64,000 bases of DNA from NCBI GenBank assembly GCA_018223415.1, contig JAGTTQ010000001.1, forward strand, positions 1,646,865 to 1,710,864, given 5' to 3'. The notes beneath the pieces are model-generated. The model saw nothing but the letters and a program-made list of their open reading frames with translations, did not search any database and was not told where the DNA came from. The position numbers were made by a program, and so were the translations under genes. Shown here in pieces: positions 22,425 to 30,468 of this stretch. This DNA comes from Eubacteriaceae bacterium Marseille-Q4139 (GTDB lineage: Bacteria > Bacillota > Clostridia > Lachnospirales > Lachnospiraceae). How positions within the stretch are numbered: the first letter of the stretch is position 1; each line of letters begins with the position of its first letter.

Positions 22425-23324
22425 ATGTTCAGATATCAGACAACAAATTTCGACCTGGATCAGATTGCCGATTCCGGCCAGTGCTTCCGCATGCTGCCGG
22501 TGAAACATGTCCCCCACGCCTACACGGCAGTGAGCGGCGGCCATGTTTTATATGTCCGGAAAGACGGGGATGAGATCGAGTTTTCCTGTCCGGAAGACGC
22601 CCGGGCTTTCTGGGAAAACTATTTTGACATGCAGACCGATTACGCCGCCATGATCGCGTCCGTCGATCCCGAAGATTCCTACCTGACGGAGGCGGCCGAA
22701 AGCGGAAGCGGGATCCGGATTCTCCGCCAGGATCCCTGGGAAATGATTATCACTTTCATCATATCGCAGCAAAAGACCATTCCGGCCATTCGCCGGCTTG
22801 TGGAAGACTTAAGCCGCCGCTACGGCACAAAGCTTTCCTGCACGGCGCCTGACTGGGCAGGCGGCGGTAAGACGGATTTTTTCGCCTTCCCGACGCCGGA
22901 ACAGCTAAACCGCGCCTCATTGGAAGAACTTCTTGATCTAAAACTTGGCTACCGCGCCAAATATATCCATGCGGTGTGCGAAGATGTCTGCGCCGGCCGC
23001 CTTGATTTCATGCGGCTTGCTTCCATGGGATATGACGATGCCATGGACTATCTCCAGGGCTTTTACGGCATTGGGAAAAAGGTCGCCAACTGCATCTGCC
23101 TTTTTGGCCTTCACCACATCGACGCCTTCCCCGTGGACACCTGGATCCGGAAAATTCTCATGTCCCAGTATGCGCCCAGGTACCGCGGAAAAAAGAGGGG
23201 CCTGTCCGAAGACAGGCTCTCCGATGCCCTCATACGGAAATATTTTTCCAGGTATCAGGGCTATGCCGGCGTCATGCAGCAGTATATCTTTTATTTTGCC
23301 AGGACATCAGGCCGTCCGCTCTAA
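22425..23324 (+). CDS. ogg: 8-oxoguanine DNA glycosylase/AP lyase (OGG1-type)
   Basis: The enzyme excises 8-oxoguanine and cuts the backbone. The start MFRYQTTNFDLDQIADSGQC has AGGAGG seven bases upstream and gives 299 residues. An N-terminal OGG_N beta domain (FRYQTTNFDL, GQCFRM, WENYFDMQTDY) precedes the HhH-GPD domain. There, QGFYGIGKKVANCICLFG holds the catalytic Lys (K218 or K219) and DAFPVDTWIRKIL the catalytic Asp. The GQCFRW-type motif is GQCFRM here. It is the plus-strand exception among minus-strand neighbours, and its last 18 bases overlap the end of helD on the other strand. Confidence 0.92.
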   Translation: MFRYQTTNFDLDQIADSGQCFRMLPVKHVPHAYTAVSGGHVLYVRKDGDEIEFSCPEDARAFWENYFDMQTDYAAMIASVDPEDSYLTEAAESGSGIRILRQDPWEMIITFIISQQKTIPAIRRLVEDLSRRYGTKLSCTAPDWAGGGKTDFFAFPTPEQLNRASLEELLDLKLGYRAKYIHAVCEDVCAGRLDFMRLASMGYDDAMDYLQGFYGIGKKVANCICLFGLHHIDAFPVDTWIRKILMSQYAPRYRGKKRGLSEDRLSDALIRKYFSRYQGYAGVMQQYIFYFARTSGRPL

Positions 23325-25352
23325 AAGGCGGCTTACGGCCCTGTCCCCGATTAAGTACAGCTCATGGAGCGCCCTGGTGATTGCCACATAGAGGAGCTTT
23401 GCCTCCCTGGCGTTTTCGCCGAAGTGCATGTCGTCCGGCTTCCAGATGATGACTACGTCGAATTCCAGTCCCTTTGTCATCGTCACCGGCAGCACCATGA
23501 CGCCGTTATGGAAATCCCCGTTCTCCTTTTCCATCCCGAGGATTTTTTTCACTTCCTCTGCCTCGCTTTCGTCGCGGCAGACGACGGCAATCGTCTCGTA
23601 GCCGCGGCGCTCTGCGCTTTCCACGGTCTCCCTTAACGCTTCGGAAAGCCGTTCTTCGGTCTCCGTCTGTACAGAGACTGGCCTGCCATGGCGGATGACC
23701 GGCTGGATTTTATAGCTTCCCTGGGACGCGCGCTCTAAAACGCGGCCGGCAAATTCGGAGATCTCGATGGTGTTCCGGTAGCTTTTCGCCAGAAGGTAAA
23801 AGCTGTCGCTTTCCTTTCGGAACATCACTTCCTTGAGTCCCTCCCAGTCATTCATGCCCGTCTCGTAGCGGATGTTCTGGGACACGTCGCCCATGATTGT
23901 GAAGTAGCAGTCCTCTAAAAGCTCCCGCATCACATAATAAATCATCTCGCCGAAGTCCTGGGCCTCGTCGATGATGATCTGGCTGAATTCCTCCGGCTGT
24001 TTTTTCACGAGGATCCGCTTCCAGATCAGGCACATGGCCGCGGCGTCGTAGATGTCGAATTGCCCGTCCTTTATGTGGGCGGCCGTCTCCTCCCAGGCGC
24101 CGTCTCCCAGGCTTTCTAAAAATTCCAGATAGATGCCTGCCTCCGTCCACTTCTTCTCTGCCGTGTTGTAGAATTTTTTATACGATAGAATTTTTTCTAT
24201 GCGGTATCCGCTCTCTTTTTCCGTGCATAAAAATTTAAGCCGTGATTTCAGCCGCTCGTTTAACAGCTTTTCAAGCTGGAGTAAGGACATCTGCGGGTTC
24301 CGCTCCATGGTTTCCCTGATATTCTCTTTGGAAAGGACGGTGCCGAGCTCATTGTCCCGGATATCGGCTGGTGCGATGGCCGCCCGCCTCTTTTCCTCCA
24401 GAAAGGCGTCCAGCTTCTTTATGAACGGCAGCTTGCTTTTTACCGGCGCCATGGCGTCGTCCGGCATGATTTTATATTTTTTCTTCCATGCGTTTCCCAT
24501 AAGATAAGGAAGGAACACGTCCATCCGCATCTGGCTCACATGGTTTACGTCTAACTCCGGAAGGCCGCTGCTGATATAATTTAAAAGCATGTCGCTGCTT
24601 CCGACGATGCAGAATTCCGACGGTTTATAGCGGTCTTCGTAGTTGTAAAGCAGGTAGGAAATCCGGTGCAGGGCCACGGTCGTCTTTCCGCTGCCGGCTA
24701 CGCCCTGAACGATGATGTTTTTAAACGGGATGTCACGGATGATTTCGTTCTGTTCCTTTTGAATGGTTGCGATGATGTCCCCGAGAACGGCCTCTTTATT
24801 CTGGGACAGATACTTGATGAGCAGTTCGTCGTTGGCCGCCACGTCGTCGTCATAAAAGCCGAGGAGTGTCTCGCCGTCGATGTCATAGGTTCTCTTTTTC
24901 TTTAAGTCGATGTCCACGGTACCGCCGCCCGGCACGTCGTAGCTTCCTTCGCCGAGCTCGTTTTCATAATAGACGCCGGATACGGGCGCCCGCCAGTCTA
25001 CGATGACTACGTCGTCGGAGTTGCGCGTGACGCCGTTTTTCCCGATGTAGCGGCTCTCCGTCAGTCCGTATGTGTAATCCTCGTAGTCGATGCGGCCGAA
25101 ATACGCTTTTTTTAAGGCCGCGCGGTTTTTCCGCAGCGCATTCTCCGTGTATTCCAGAATGCTCTGCCCGGCGGCAAGCTGGCCGTAGGAGTCGCCTTCT
25201 CCTTTTTTCACGGCCTGATAGAGCTCGGTCACTTCTTTGCGGTAGCCGGATATCTTTTCCTCGTAGCCGCGGATGTTCTCCCGGATGATGTCCAGGCAGT
25301 CCTTTAGGTGCTGCTCTTCATGGAGCCGCTCCCTGTCTTTCCCCTCTGTCAT
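23307..25352 (-). CDS. helD: RNA polymerase recycling motor ATPase HelD
   Basis: HelD is a superfamily 1 helicase-like ATPase that frees stalled or terminated RNA polymerase. The 681-residue protein starts with a long coiled-coil (residues about 8-85) that in HelD probes the polymerase secondary channel. The family signature DWRAPVSGVYYE (119-130) follows. Walker A is GVAGSGKTT (217-225), and IIIDEAQDFGEM is the Walker B/DEAD-like box. TMTKGLEFDVVIIW and LLYVAITRALHELYL are motifs V and VI. AAAGGAG stands eight bases before the ATG. It ends inside the convergent ogg gene. Confidence 0.93.
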   Translation of the reverse strand: MTEGKDRERLHEEQHLKDCLDIIRENIRGYEEKISGYRKEVTELYQAVKKGEGDSYGQLAAGQSILEYTENALRKNRAALKKAYFGRIDYEDYTYGLTESRYIGKNGVTRNSDDVVIVDWRAPVSGVYYENELGEGSYDVPGGGTVDIDLKKKRTYDIDGETLLGFYDDDVAANDELLIKYLSQNKEAVLGDIIATIQKEQNEIIRDIPFKNIIVQGVAGSGKTTVALHRISYLLYNYEDRYKPSEFCIVGSSDMLLNYISSGLPELDVNHVSQMRMDVFLPYLMGNAWKKKYKIMPDDAMAPVKSKLPFIKKLDAFLEEKRRAAIAPADIRDNELGTVLSKENIRETMERNPQMSLLQLEKLLNERLKSRLKFLCTEKESGYRIEKILSYKKFYNTAEKKWTEAGIYLEFLESLGDGAWEETAAHIKDGQFDIYDAAAMCLIWKRILVKKQPEEFSQIIIDEAQDFGEMIYYVMRELLEDCYFTIMGDVSQNIRYETGMNDWEGLKEVMFRKESDSFYLLAKSYRNTIEISEFAGRVLERASQGSYKIQPVIRHGRPVSVQTETEERLSEALRETVESAERRGYETIAVVCRDESEAEEVKKILGMEKENGDFHNGVMVLPVTMTKGLEFDVVIIWKPDDMHFGENAREAKLLYVAITRALHELYLIGDRAVSRLLERTA

Positions 25353-25503
25353 GTTTTTTCTCCTTTACTTTTCTCAAATTTCCCTTATCGGCCATTTCGG
25401 CCCGGCAGCGGCAGCCGGTGCAGCTTGCGCGCTGTCCGTAAATCTGAAGCAGGCACCGCCTCCCATCCATGGGCGGCACCTTCCAGCATAAGGCGGGGAA
25501 TTA

Positions 25504-25532
25504 TTATAACAGAGGTTGGGGGAAAAATCCAG
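25504..25532 (-). promoter_or_regulatory. Probable promoter of helD
   Basis: The minus strand reads TGGATT, 17 bases, TATAAT, with an upstream TGn (TGTTATAAT). It is about 150 bases before helD. Confidence 0.5.
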
Positions 25533-25557
25533 AGGGGGAATGGAAAATTCAGGGGAT

Positions 25558-25586
25558 TGACATTTTTTCTTTTTGGGTTTAAGATA
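25558..25586 (+). promoter_or_regulatory. Plus-strand promoter of a candidate small RNA
   Basis: The plus strand has TTGACA, 17 bases of mostly T, then TAAGAT. No open frame with a ribosome binding site follows before the terminator at 25622-25665. Confidence 0.55.
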
Positions 25587-25592
25587 ATGGTA

Positions 25593-25665
25593 TCCAAGAA
25601 TTCTAAAAGTTGCATATGTACAAAAAAGTCCCCCAGCGAAGTCTCAAGCTCTGGGGAGCTTTTTA
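25593..25665 (+). ncRNA. Candidate small RNA of about 73 bases
   Basis: The stretch from the predicted start at about 25593 to the T-run after the hairpin CCCCAG...CTGGGG (25631-25656) would give a short transcript. It is made of a 35-base single-stranded leader and a terminator stem. It lies opposite the 3' untranslated end of the HipA-like kinase transcript, so it could pair with it. No family is recognised; this rests only on promoter and terminator shape. Confidence 0.4.
25622..25665. terminator. Bidirectional terminator between helD and the kinase gene
   Basis: The stem CCCCAG/CTGGGG is flanked by AAAAAAG on the left and GCTTTTT on the right, which also pair. On the minus strand it ends the HTH-kinase operon with a T6 run; on the plus strand it ends the candidate small RNA with T5. 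Confidence 0.75.
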
Positions 25666-25756
25666 GGCTGGTTGCCTGGTTCGACAAGTTCGAGCTTATT
25701 TTCTTGCAATCAATTCTATCGCAGCAATTCCATACACCAAATGTTATCAGCCAATA

Positions 25757-26566
25757 TTAAAAATACACTCGATATTTCCTCATCTGCTCAAACAACACCT
25801 GCTCTACTCTGCGGTAAATCTTCTCTCCATACAGCTCTTTCACAAATTCCAGTTCCCTGGACGCCTCTTTTTCGGAAAAAGAGAATTTTAACTGCATCCC
25901 ATATAATTTTTCAGCAGCTTCAGCCTGCACATCGAAATCGCAATCAAAGGGCTTGGCCCGAACGCGCCTGATGCAATCATAAAGATCTTTGTCCAGAGGA
26001 TAATCATTGAGATCCGCAAGCAGGGCCAGGCCATTATCAAAAATCGGGCAGAGGCGGAATTCCTTCGTCTTCTCATTTCGGATAACCGCCAGATTGTTTG
26101 TATGGCGGTCTTCGTTCAAAAAGAACGAATCCAGTTCCAGCAGCAAGGTCAGATATTTTCCCACTTCTGTCAGGCCGGTGGTTTGCTCAATGAAGTCTGC
26201 CGTATAGCGAATCCGCTCCTGAACTTCATCTATCCCGCCAAGCACTGCCGCCAGCCCCCGGCCTTTATAGGCGCGGTGCAGCCGCTCAAACGGCACCAGC
26301 ATTTCGTCTTTTCCCCGAAAATTTTTGCTGACACAGCCGGGAATTTCTTTTCCCCGGTACCGAATCAGCACAGGCTCATATTCTGCAAAGCCGGGCACAT
26401 TGGACAGCTTTAAAAGCCGTGATATCAAAACTTCAGCCAGAGCTTCATAGCCCATGTGGTCGGCTTTATACCACCTGCCGCCCAACTGCCATTTCGGCTG
26501 ATCGCCTTTCGATGTATATCCTTGAATCGGTTCCTGCCTGACAGCATCAAGATTGATGATTTCCAT
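25757..26566 (-). CDS. HipA-like Ser/Thr protein kinase (CtkA-type, single-domain)
   Basis: The 269-residue protein has the fold blocks of HipA-like kinases. These are an N-terminal loop S19-K-G-D-Q-P-K25, the ATP-binding Lys in WYKADHMGYEALAE (K34), the catalytic loop NEDRHTNN (D153 and N157/N158) and the metal-binding Asp of PIFDNG (D177). All catalytic residues look intact. It lacks the separate N-terminal subdomain of E. coli HipA; a likely equivalent is in the upstream gene. GGAAGGAG stands about seven bases before the ATG, and the start overlaps the upstream gene by 20 bases. HipA kinases phosphorylate targets such as aminoacyl-tRNA synthetases; CtkA is an effector kinase. A toxin-like role here is inference. 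Confidence 0.8.
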   Translation of the reverse strand: MEIINLDAVRQEPIQGYTSKGDQPKWQLGGRWYKADHMGYEALAEVLISRLLKLSNVPGFAEYEPVLIRYRGKEIPGCVSKNFRGKDEMLVPFERLHRAYKGRGLAAVLGGIDEVQERIRYTADFIEQTTGLTEVGKYLTLLLELDSFFLNEDRHTNNLAVIRNEKTKEFRLCPIFDNGLALLADLNDYPLDKDLYDCIRRVRAKPFDCDFDVQAEAAEKLYGMQLKFSFSEKEASRELEFVKELYGEKIYRRVEQVLFEQMRKYRVYF

Positions 26567-27152
26567 ACGCTGCTCCTTCCATCGGGTAGTAGCTGAACTT
26601 CAGCCACATGTCATCCTCGGACGTCCGTCCCCGCGTTTTTTCTACGATCTGAAGCGGGTCATAGCATGGGAGCTGAAGTTCCTTTAATATTTCTTTTGCA
26701 TTGCCGCGGGCAGCGGGAAAACAGCGCTCCCTCAAAAATGTTTCAAAGTCATTCCAGGTAGGATTTTCAATCACGCCGAATGCACGGTGAAGCAAGTCCT
26801 TCGTTTTATTCTGAACCATTACCCTTTGATTTAGAAAATCTACATCAATGACTGTGCAGGGATGCTGCTGATACATATAAGTCATACGCAGCGTATAGCC
26901 TTTCGCCGGCTTTTCATTCAGATATTTTCCTATTACCTGCCGGGAGGTTTGGAAACGCTCTGCCGCTTCCTTCACTGTCATTCCGTCTTCAATCAGGCCG
27001 CGGATCGTCTCCACATCTTCCGAAGTAAATTTTTTCTTCCGGCCTGCATTTCGGGAATTCTTAATTTTGAGTGTCCGCGCAATTTTGGTTAATTCCTCTA
27101 CATCATCCGTCCCAAACAAATCCAAACATACTTTACGGTAATCCACAGCCAT
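26547..27152 (-). CDS. HTH protein with HipA N-subdomain-like C-terminus, partner of the kinase
   Basis: The 201-residue protein starts MAVDYRKVCLDLFGTDDVEE, with AAAGGAGGG about seven bases upstream. Residues about 43-80 form a resolvase/Hin-type helix-turn-helix (FTSEDVETIRGLIEDGMTVK, RFQTSRQVIGKYL) preceded by a basic patch GRKKK. Residues about 88-188 are a second domain with VIDVDFLNQRVMVQNKT, HRAFGV, CFPAARGNAKEIL and YDPLQIVEKTRGR. Small proteins with this block often precede HipA-like kinases, so I read it as the missing N-subdomain. The gene overlaps the kinase gene by 20 bases. A strong promoter with AT-rich near-palindromic leader suggests autoregulation. Confidence 0.75.
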   Translation of the reverse strand: MAVDYRKVCLDLFGTDDVEELTKIARTLKIKNSRNAGRKKKFTSEDVETIRGLIEDGMTVKEAAERFQTSRQVIGKYLNEKPAKGYTLRMTYMYQQHPCTVIDVDFLNQRVMVQNKTKDLLHRAFGVIENPTWNDFETFLRERCFPAARGNAKEILKELQLPCYDPLQIVEKTRGRTSEDDMWLKFSYYPMEGAAYGNHQS

Positions 27153-27201
27153 CCGATTTCCCTCCTTTCATGATTATATGCAATTATTTTAATTTAATTC
27201 C

Positions 27202-27229
27202 ATTATATCCAAGGCAGTAAAATTGTCAA
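27202..27229 (-). promoter_or_regulatory. Strong promoter of the HTH-kinase operon
   Basis: The minus strand reads TTGACA, 16 bases, TATAAT. The leader contains ATATAAT twice, flanking a near-palindromic AATTAAATT/AAAATAATT stretch, a possible operator for the HTH protein. Confidence 0.75.
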
Positions 27230-27240
27230 TACTTACAGTA

Positions 27241-27276
27241 ACGGCGGTTCTCCCCCGCCCAGGAAAGAACCGCCGT
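27241..27276. other. Perfect 11-base inverted repeat after the DUF1667 gene
   Basis: ACGGCGGTTCT at 27241-27251 pairs with AGAACCGCCGT at 27266-27276 around a 14-base loop. It lies ten bases after the DUF1667 stop. There is no T-run on the minus strand, so it may end transcription weakly or protect the 3' end. Confidence 0.6.
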
Positions 27277-27286
27277 CTGCCAACTC

Positions 27287-27652
27287 TTATTCTTCTGTCT
27301 CCACATCCCGCGTCGCAATCACATCGCGCCCAAGTCCCAGAACATTCTGAATCACCACGTCGCCCATATGTACCGGCGCTGTCACAGCCGTCTTTTTGAT
27401 CTCGCCCATGACGTCCATGATTTTTCCCTTTGGAATCGGCCCGGAGAGCCGGACGCTCACAAGGGGCATATCGCCGCCTTCCACAAGCACGGAGGATGCA
27501 ATGTTCCTCACCGGGTTTGTCAGCTCCTGTTCCACGTAGCCGGCGCCTTTTTCGCACTTATTCCCGGCCACGGACAGGACTTTCCCGTCCTCAAACTCGG
27601 CCGTTACCTCACAGCCGTTGGGACATAAAATACAGGTAAATGTCTTATTCAA
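27287..27652 (-). CDS. DUF1667 protein, likely iron-sulfur subunit of the oxidoreductase
   Basis: The 121-residue protein has the DUF1667 pattern: CILCPNGCEV near the N-terminus (C8, C11, C15), a further Cys in GNKCEKGAGYVEQELTNPVRN, and the C-terminal PVHMGDVVIQNVLGLGRDVIATRD. The four Cys resemble a cluster site. DUF1667 genes commonly follow GlpA-like and GlpB-like flavoproteins, as here. It overlaps the upstream flavoprotein gene by eight bases, which indicates a stoichiometric complex. An electron-transfer role is inference from Cys and context. Confidence 0.85.
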   Translation of the reverse strand: MNKTFTCILCPNGCEVTAEFEDGKVLSVAGNKCEKGAGYVEQELTNPVRNIASSVLVEGGDMPLVSVRLSGPIPKGKIMDVMGEIKKTAVTAPVHMGDVVIQNVLGLGRDVIATRDVETEE

Positions 27653-28889
27653 CGCTCGTCACCACCTTTATGTCAGCCCCGGAAACCAGCTTTTTCGCCG
27701 GGAGCTTTATATTCTCCATCTCGGCCGGGAGAAGCTTCGGATATTTTCTGGATACGAGAAGTGTCCCGTCCTGCCAGATTTCCACCGTGCAGTCACGAAC
27801 CGGCTTTTTCGGCCGGAAAGAAAGGGAAACGTCGTCCTTTCCCGTGATTTTCTGCGGCACCGTATAGCCCACAAGCCCGCCGGTCTCCACGCGGATTCCC
27901 GCCTCGGGAAAACCGTCCTTTACATACTGCGCCGCGGACTTAGCGAGCCGCTCCGCCTCCAAAGACACAAAATCCACCAGATCATGAACATGAAGCACAT
28001 TTCCTGCCGCGAAGATGCCCGGCACTGTCGTCTGGTAAAACTCGTCCACAATCGCGCCTTTCGTTCTGGAATCCAGCTCGACCCCGGCCATCAAAGACAG
28101 CTCGTTTTCCGGGATTAACCCCACGGAAAGAATTAACGTATCGCAGGCGTATTCCTTTTCTGTCCCGGGAATCGGCTTTAAATTTTCGTCCACCTGGCTC
28201 ACCTCGACGGCCTCAAGACGGTCATGACCTTTGATTTTCGTCACGGTGCGGCTTAAATATAGCGGGATATCATAGTCGTTTAAGCACTGTTCGATGTTTC
28301 TCGGAAGCCCGCTGGGATACGGCTGGATCTCGAACACCGCCTCCACCCTGGCGCCCTCTAACGTCATGCGCCTTGCCATGATCATGCCGATGTCGCCGGA
28401 GCCCAAAATAATCACATGGCGTCCCACCATCTTGTTTTTCAGGTTGATGTACGTCTGGGCCACGCCGGCCGTGAACACGCCGGACGGCCGTTCGCCGGGG
28501 ATCGAAAGGGCGCCCCGCGTCCGCTCCCTGCATCCCATGGCAAGGATTACGGCCTTTGCCTGGTAAATGAGAAGTCCGTCTCTCGTGGCCGCCGTCACCT
28601 TTTTGTCTGCCGTCAGGCCGATGACCGTCGCATCCGTCACGTATTCGATGCCCATGGCTTTTACCTCGTCGATGAACCGTGCGGCATACTCCGGCCCGGA
28701 AAGCGTCTCACCGAACCTGGTGAGGCCGAAGCCGTCATGGATGCACTGACGCAGGATACCGCCCAGGCTGTGTTCCCGCTCAAGAATTAAAATATCGCCG
28801 ATGCCGTTTCTCTTAAGCTCGGCCGCCGCCGCAAGCCCGCCGGGGCCGCCGCCGATGATGATGACCTGCTTGTTTCTGATTTCGCTCAT
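27645..28889 (-). CDS. NAD(P)/FAD-dependent oxidoreductase (second subunit)
   Basis: The 414-residue flavoprotein has an N-terminal FAD loop IIIGGGPGGLAAAAEL, then LEREHSLGGILRQCIHDGFG and the second dinucleotide fold HVIILGSGDIGMIMARR for NAD(P)H. FAAGNVLHVHDLVDFVS is the C-terminal FAD ribityl-binding block. ILAMGCRERTRGALSIPGERPSGVFTAG is typical of the family next to GlpA-like dehydrogenases. It probably passes electrons between its partner flavoprotein and NAD(P) or a quinone. It overlaps the upstream gene by four bases (ATGA) and the DUF1667 gene by eight. Confidence 0.88.
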   Translation of the reverse strand: MSEIRNKQVIIIGGGPGGLAAAAELKRNGIGDILILEREHSLGGILRQCIHDGFGLTRFGETLSGPEYAARFIDEVKAMGIEYVTDATVIGLTADKKVTAATRDGLLIYQAKAVILAMGCRERTRGALSIPGERPSGVFTAGVAQTYINLKNKMVGRHVIILGSGDIGMIMARRMTLEGARVEAVFEIQPYPSGLPRNIEQCLNDYDIPLYLSRTVTKIKGHDRLEAVEVSQVDENLKPIPGTEKEYACDTLILSVGLIPENELSLMAGVELDSRTKGAIVDEFYQTTVPGIFAAGNVLHVHDLVDFVSLEAERLAKSAAQYVKDGFPEAGIRVETGGLVGYTVPQKITGKDDVSLSFRPKKPVRDCTVEIWQDGTLLVSRKYPKLLPAEMENIKLPAKKLVSGADIKVVTSVE

Positions 28890-30352
28890 TTCGTCCGCAC
28901 CTCCCCGGTGAAAAGATAGGAACCGCGCCTCTCATACGTCAGGTCTTCCGGCCGGATTCCCTTTTCCTTCATGAGAAGCTCCGTGATCCTCGTCTGGCAG
29001 TAGCCGCCCTGGCACCGCCCCATCATGGCGCGGCAGCGGTATTTGACACCTGTCACGGTCTGGGCGCCGAGAGGCCTTCGGATGGCGTCTAAAACCTCGG
29101 CCTTTGTGATGGTCTCACAGCGGCAGATGATTTCGCCGTAGTCGGGATTTTCCTCGATTAACCTGGCCTGTTCCTCGGGGCTCTTGTCACGGAACGTCAC
29201 AAAGCGGCGGCGGATCGGGTCGAAGTTCGGATTTTCCTTTAAGTCCTCCACCTCTTTTATGAGACGCACAATCTCTTTGGAAATCGGCACGGCGCTCGTA
29301 AGGCCGGGCGATTCGATGCCCACCAGGTTCACGGCATGGGGCGCAATGTCGTCGCGCCGTTCGATGATAAAGTCATGGAAGCCGCCTACGCCCTTGGGAT
29401 TTAGCTTCGGCCGGATGCCGGCAAAGTTGCGGATAAAATACTCTTTTTTCAGGTACGGGAAAATCCGGCTTCCATCCTCGATTAACATGTCCATAATTTC
29501 CTGGGTCGCCGCATAGTTGTCCCGCTCGTCGATGTACTCGGTGCTCGGGCCCACCATGATATTTCCGTCCAGCGTCGGCGTCAAGTGGATGCCGAGGCCG
29601 CCGGTCTTTATGTTGGGAACCGGGTAGGCCGGGAGCGGCAGCATGCTGCTGACCTTTTTATCCAGGATAAAATATTCGCCGCGGCATGGGTAGATGGTGT
29701 ACTCGTCGATGCCGAGCATGGCCGAAATTTTGTCGGCGCCGAGGCCGGCACAGTTTACGACCCACCTGGTGCGGATATCGCCGCTCTTTGTCTTTACGGT
29801 GTAGATTCCCTGTTCATCGCGGGAAATGGCCGTCACCTCGCTGTCGGTGAAAAATTTCACGCCGTTTTTTGCGGCATTTTCCGCCATGCCGTAGGTGAAC
29901 TGGAACGGGCTTAAAATGGCTGTCGTCGGCGACCACATGGCGAAGTTTCCGCCCACCTTCGGCGCCTTTTTGTCGATAAAATCACGGCCAACGATCTCGA
30001 TGCCGCGGATCCCGTTTTTCTCCCCCTGTTCCTTTAAGCCGTAAAGATGTTCCCTGTCTTCTTCCGTAAAGCCCACCACCAGCTTCCCCGTCCGCCGGTA
30101 CGGGATGTCAAGCTCCTTTGCCACCTGATCGAAGGTGCTGTTCCCCTCCACACAGAATTTTGCCATCAGCGAGCCGGTCTTGTTGTTGAAACCGGCGTGG
30201 AGAACCGCCGAGTTCCGGGAGCTGGTCTCCATGCAGACATCCGGCCCCTTTTCCGCCACACAGATTTTTAACTGGTACCTGGAAAGCTCCCTTGCTGCGG
30301 CACAGCCTACGACTCCTGCGCCGACTACCAGCACGTCATACGTTTCGGTCAT
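28886..30352 (-). CDS. GlpA/LhgO-like FAD dehydrogenase with BFD-type [2Fe-2S] domain
   Basis: The 488-residue protein joins an FAD dehydrogenase domain (DVLVVGAGVVGCAAARELSR, SRNSAVLHAGFNN) to a C-terminal BFD-like domain. That domain has the Cys set CRCETITKAEVLDAI, YRCRAMMGRCQGGYC. The family contains anaerobic glycerol-3-phosphate dehydrogenase GlpA and L-2-hydroxyglutarate dehydrogenase LhgO. The substrate is most likely a 2-hydroxyacid or glycerol 3-phosphate, but the residues visible do not decide. It is the first gene of a three-gene operon, with a LysR gene in the opposite direction. Confidence 0.87.
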   Translation of the reverse strand: MTETYDVLVVGAGVVGCAAARELSRYQLKICVAEKGPDVCMETSSRNSAVLHAGFNNKTGSLMAKFCVEGNSTFDQVAKELDIPYRRTGKLVVGFTEEDREHLYGLKEQGEKNGIRGIEIVGRDFIDKKAPKVGGNFAMWSPTTAILSPFQFTYGMAENAAKNGVKFFTDSEVTAISRDEQGIYTVKTKSGDIRTRWVVNCAGLGADKISAMLGIDEYTIYPCRGEYFILDKKVSSMLPLPAYPVPNIKTGGLGIHLTPTLDGNIMVGPSTEYIDERDNYAATQEIMDMLIEDGSRIFPYLKKEYFIRNFAGIRPKLNPKGVGGFHDFIIERRDDIAPHAVNLVGIESPGLTSAVPISKEIVRLIKEVEDLKENPNFDPIRRRFVTFRDKSPEEQARLIEENPDYGEIICRCETITKAEVLDAIRRPLGAQTVTGVKYRCRAMMGRCQGGYCQTRITELLMKEKGIRPEDLTYERRGSYLFTGEVRTK

Positions 30353-30394
30353 CGTTTTCTCCCTTCCCCTCCCGGCCTTCCCTGGATTTGTACA

Positions 30395-30423
30395 TTGAAT
30401 TTTCCCCTGCTTTTCGCTATAAT
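30395..30423 (+). promoter_or_regulatory. Promoter of the LysR-type regulator gene
   Basis: The plus strand reads TTGAAT, 17 bases, TATAAT, about 135 bases before the LysR start. Its start point would be near 30430. Confidence 0.65.
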
Positions 30424-30449
30424 AAAACTGTTGATCCGGAAGACGGGAG

Positions 30450-30465
30450 GCTAAGATTTCTTAGC
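30450..30465. promoter_or_regulatory. Candidate LysR-family binding palindrome
   Basis: GCTAAG-ATTT-CTTAGC is a perfect inverted repeat between the facing promoters of the LysR gene and the flavoprotein operon, a usual place for such a regulator to bind. Confidence 0.55.
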
Positions 30466-30468
30466 ATT

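Noticed and set aside
25385..25687. A 100-codon minus-strand frame between helD and the kinase gene
   Set aside because: It runs through the bidirectional terminator and the helD promoter region and has no ribosome binding site.
27241..27276. Perfect inverted repeat as a standard terminator
   Set aside because: The stem is good but no T-run follows on either strand; recorded only as an inverted repeat.
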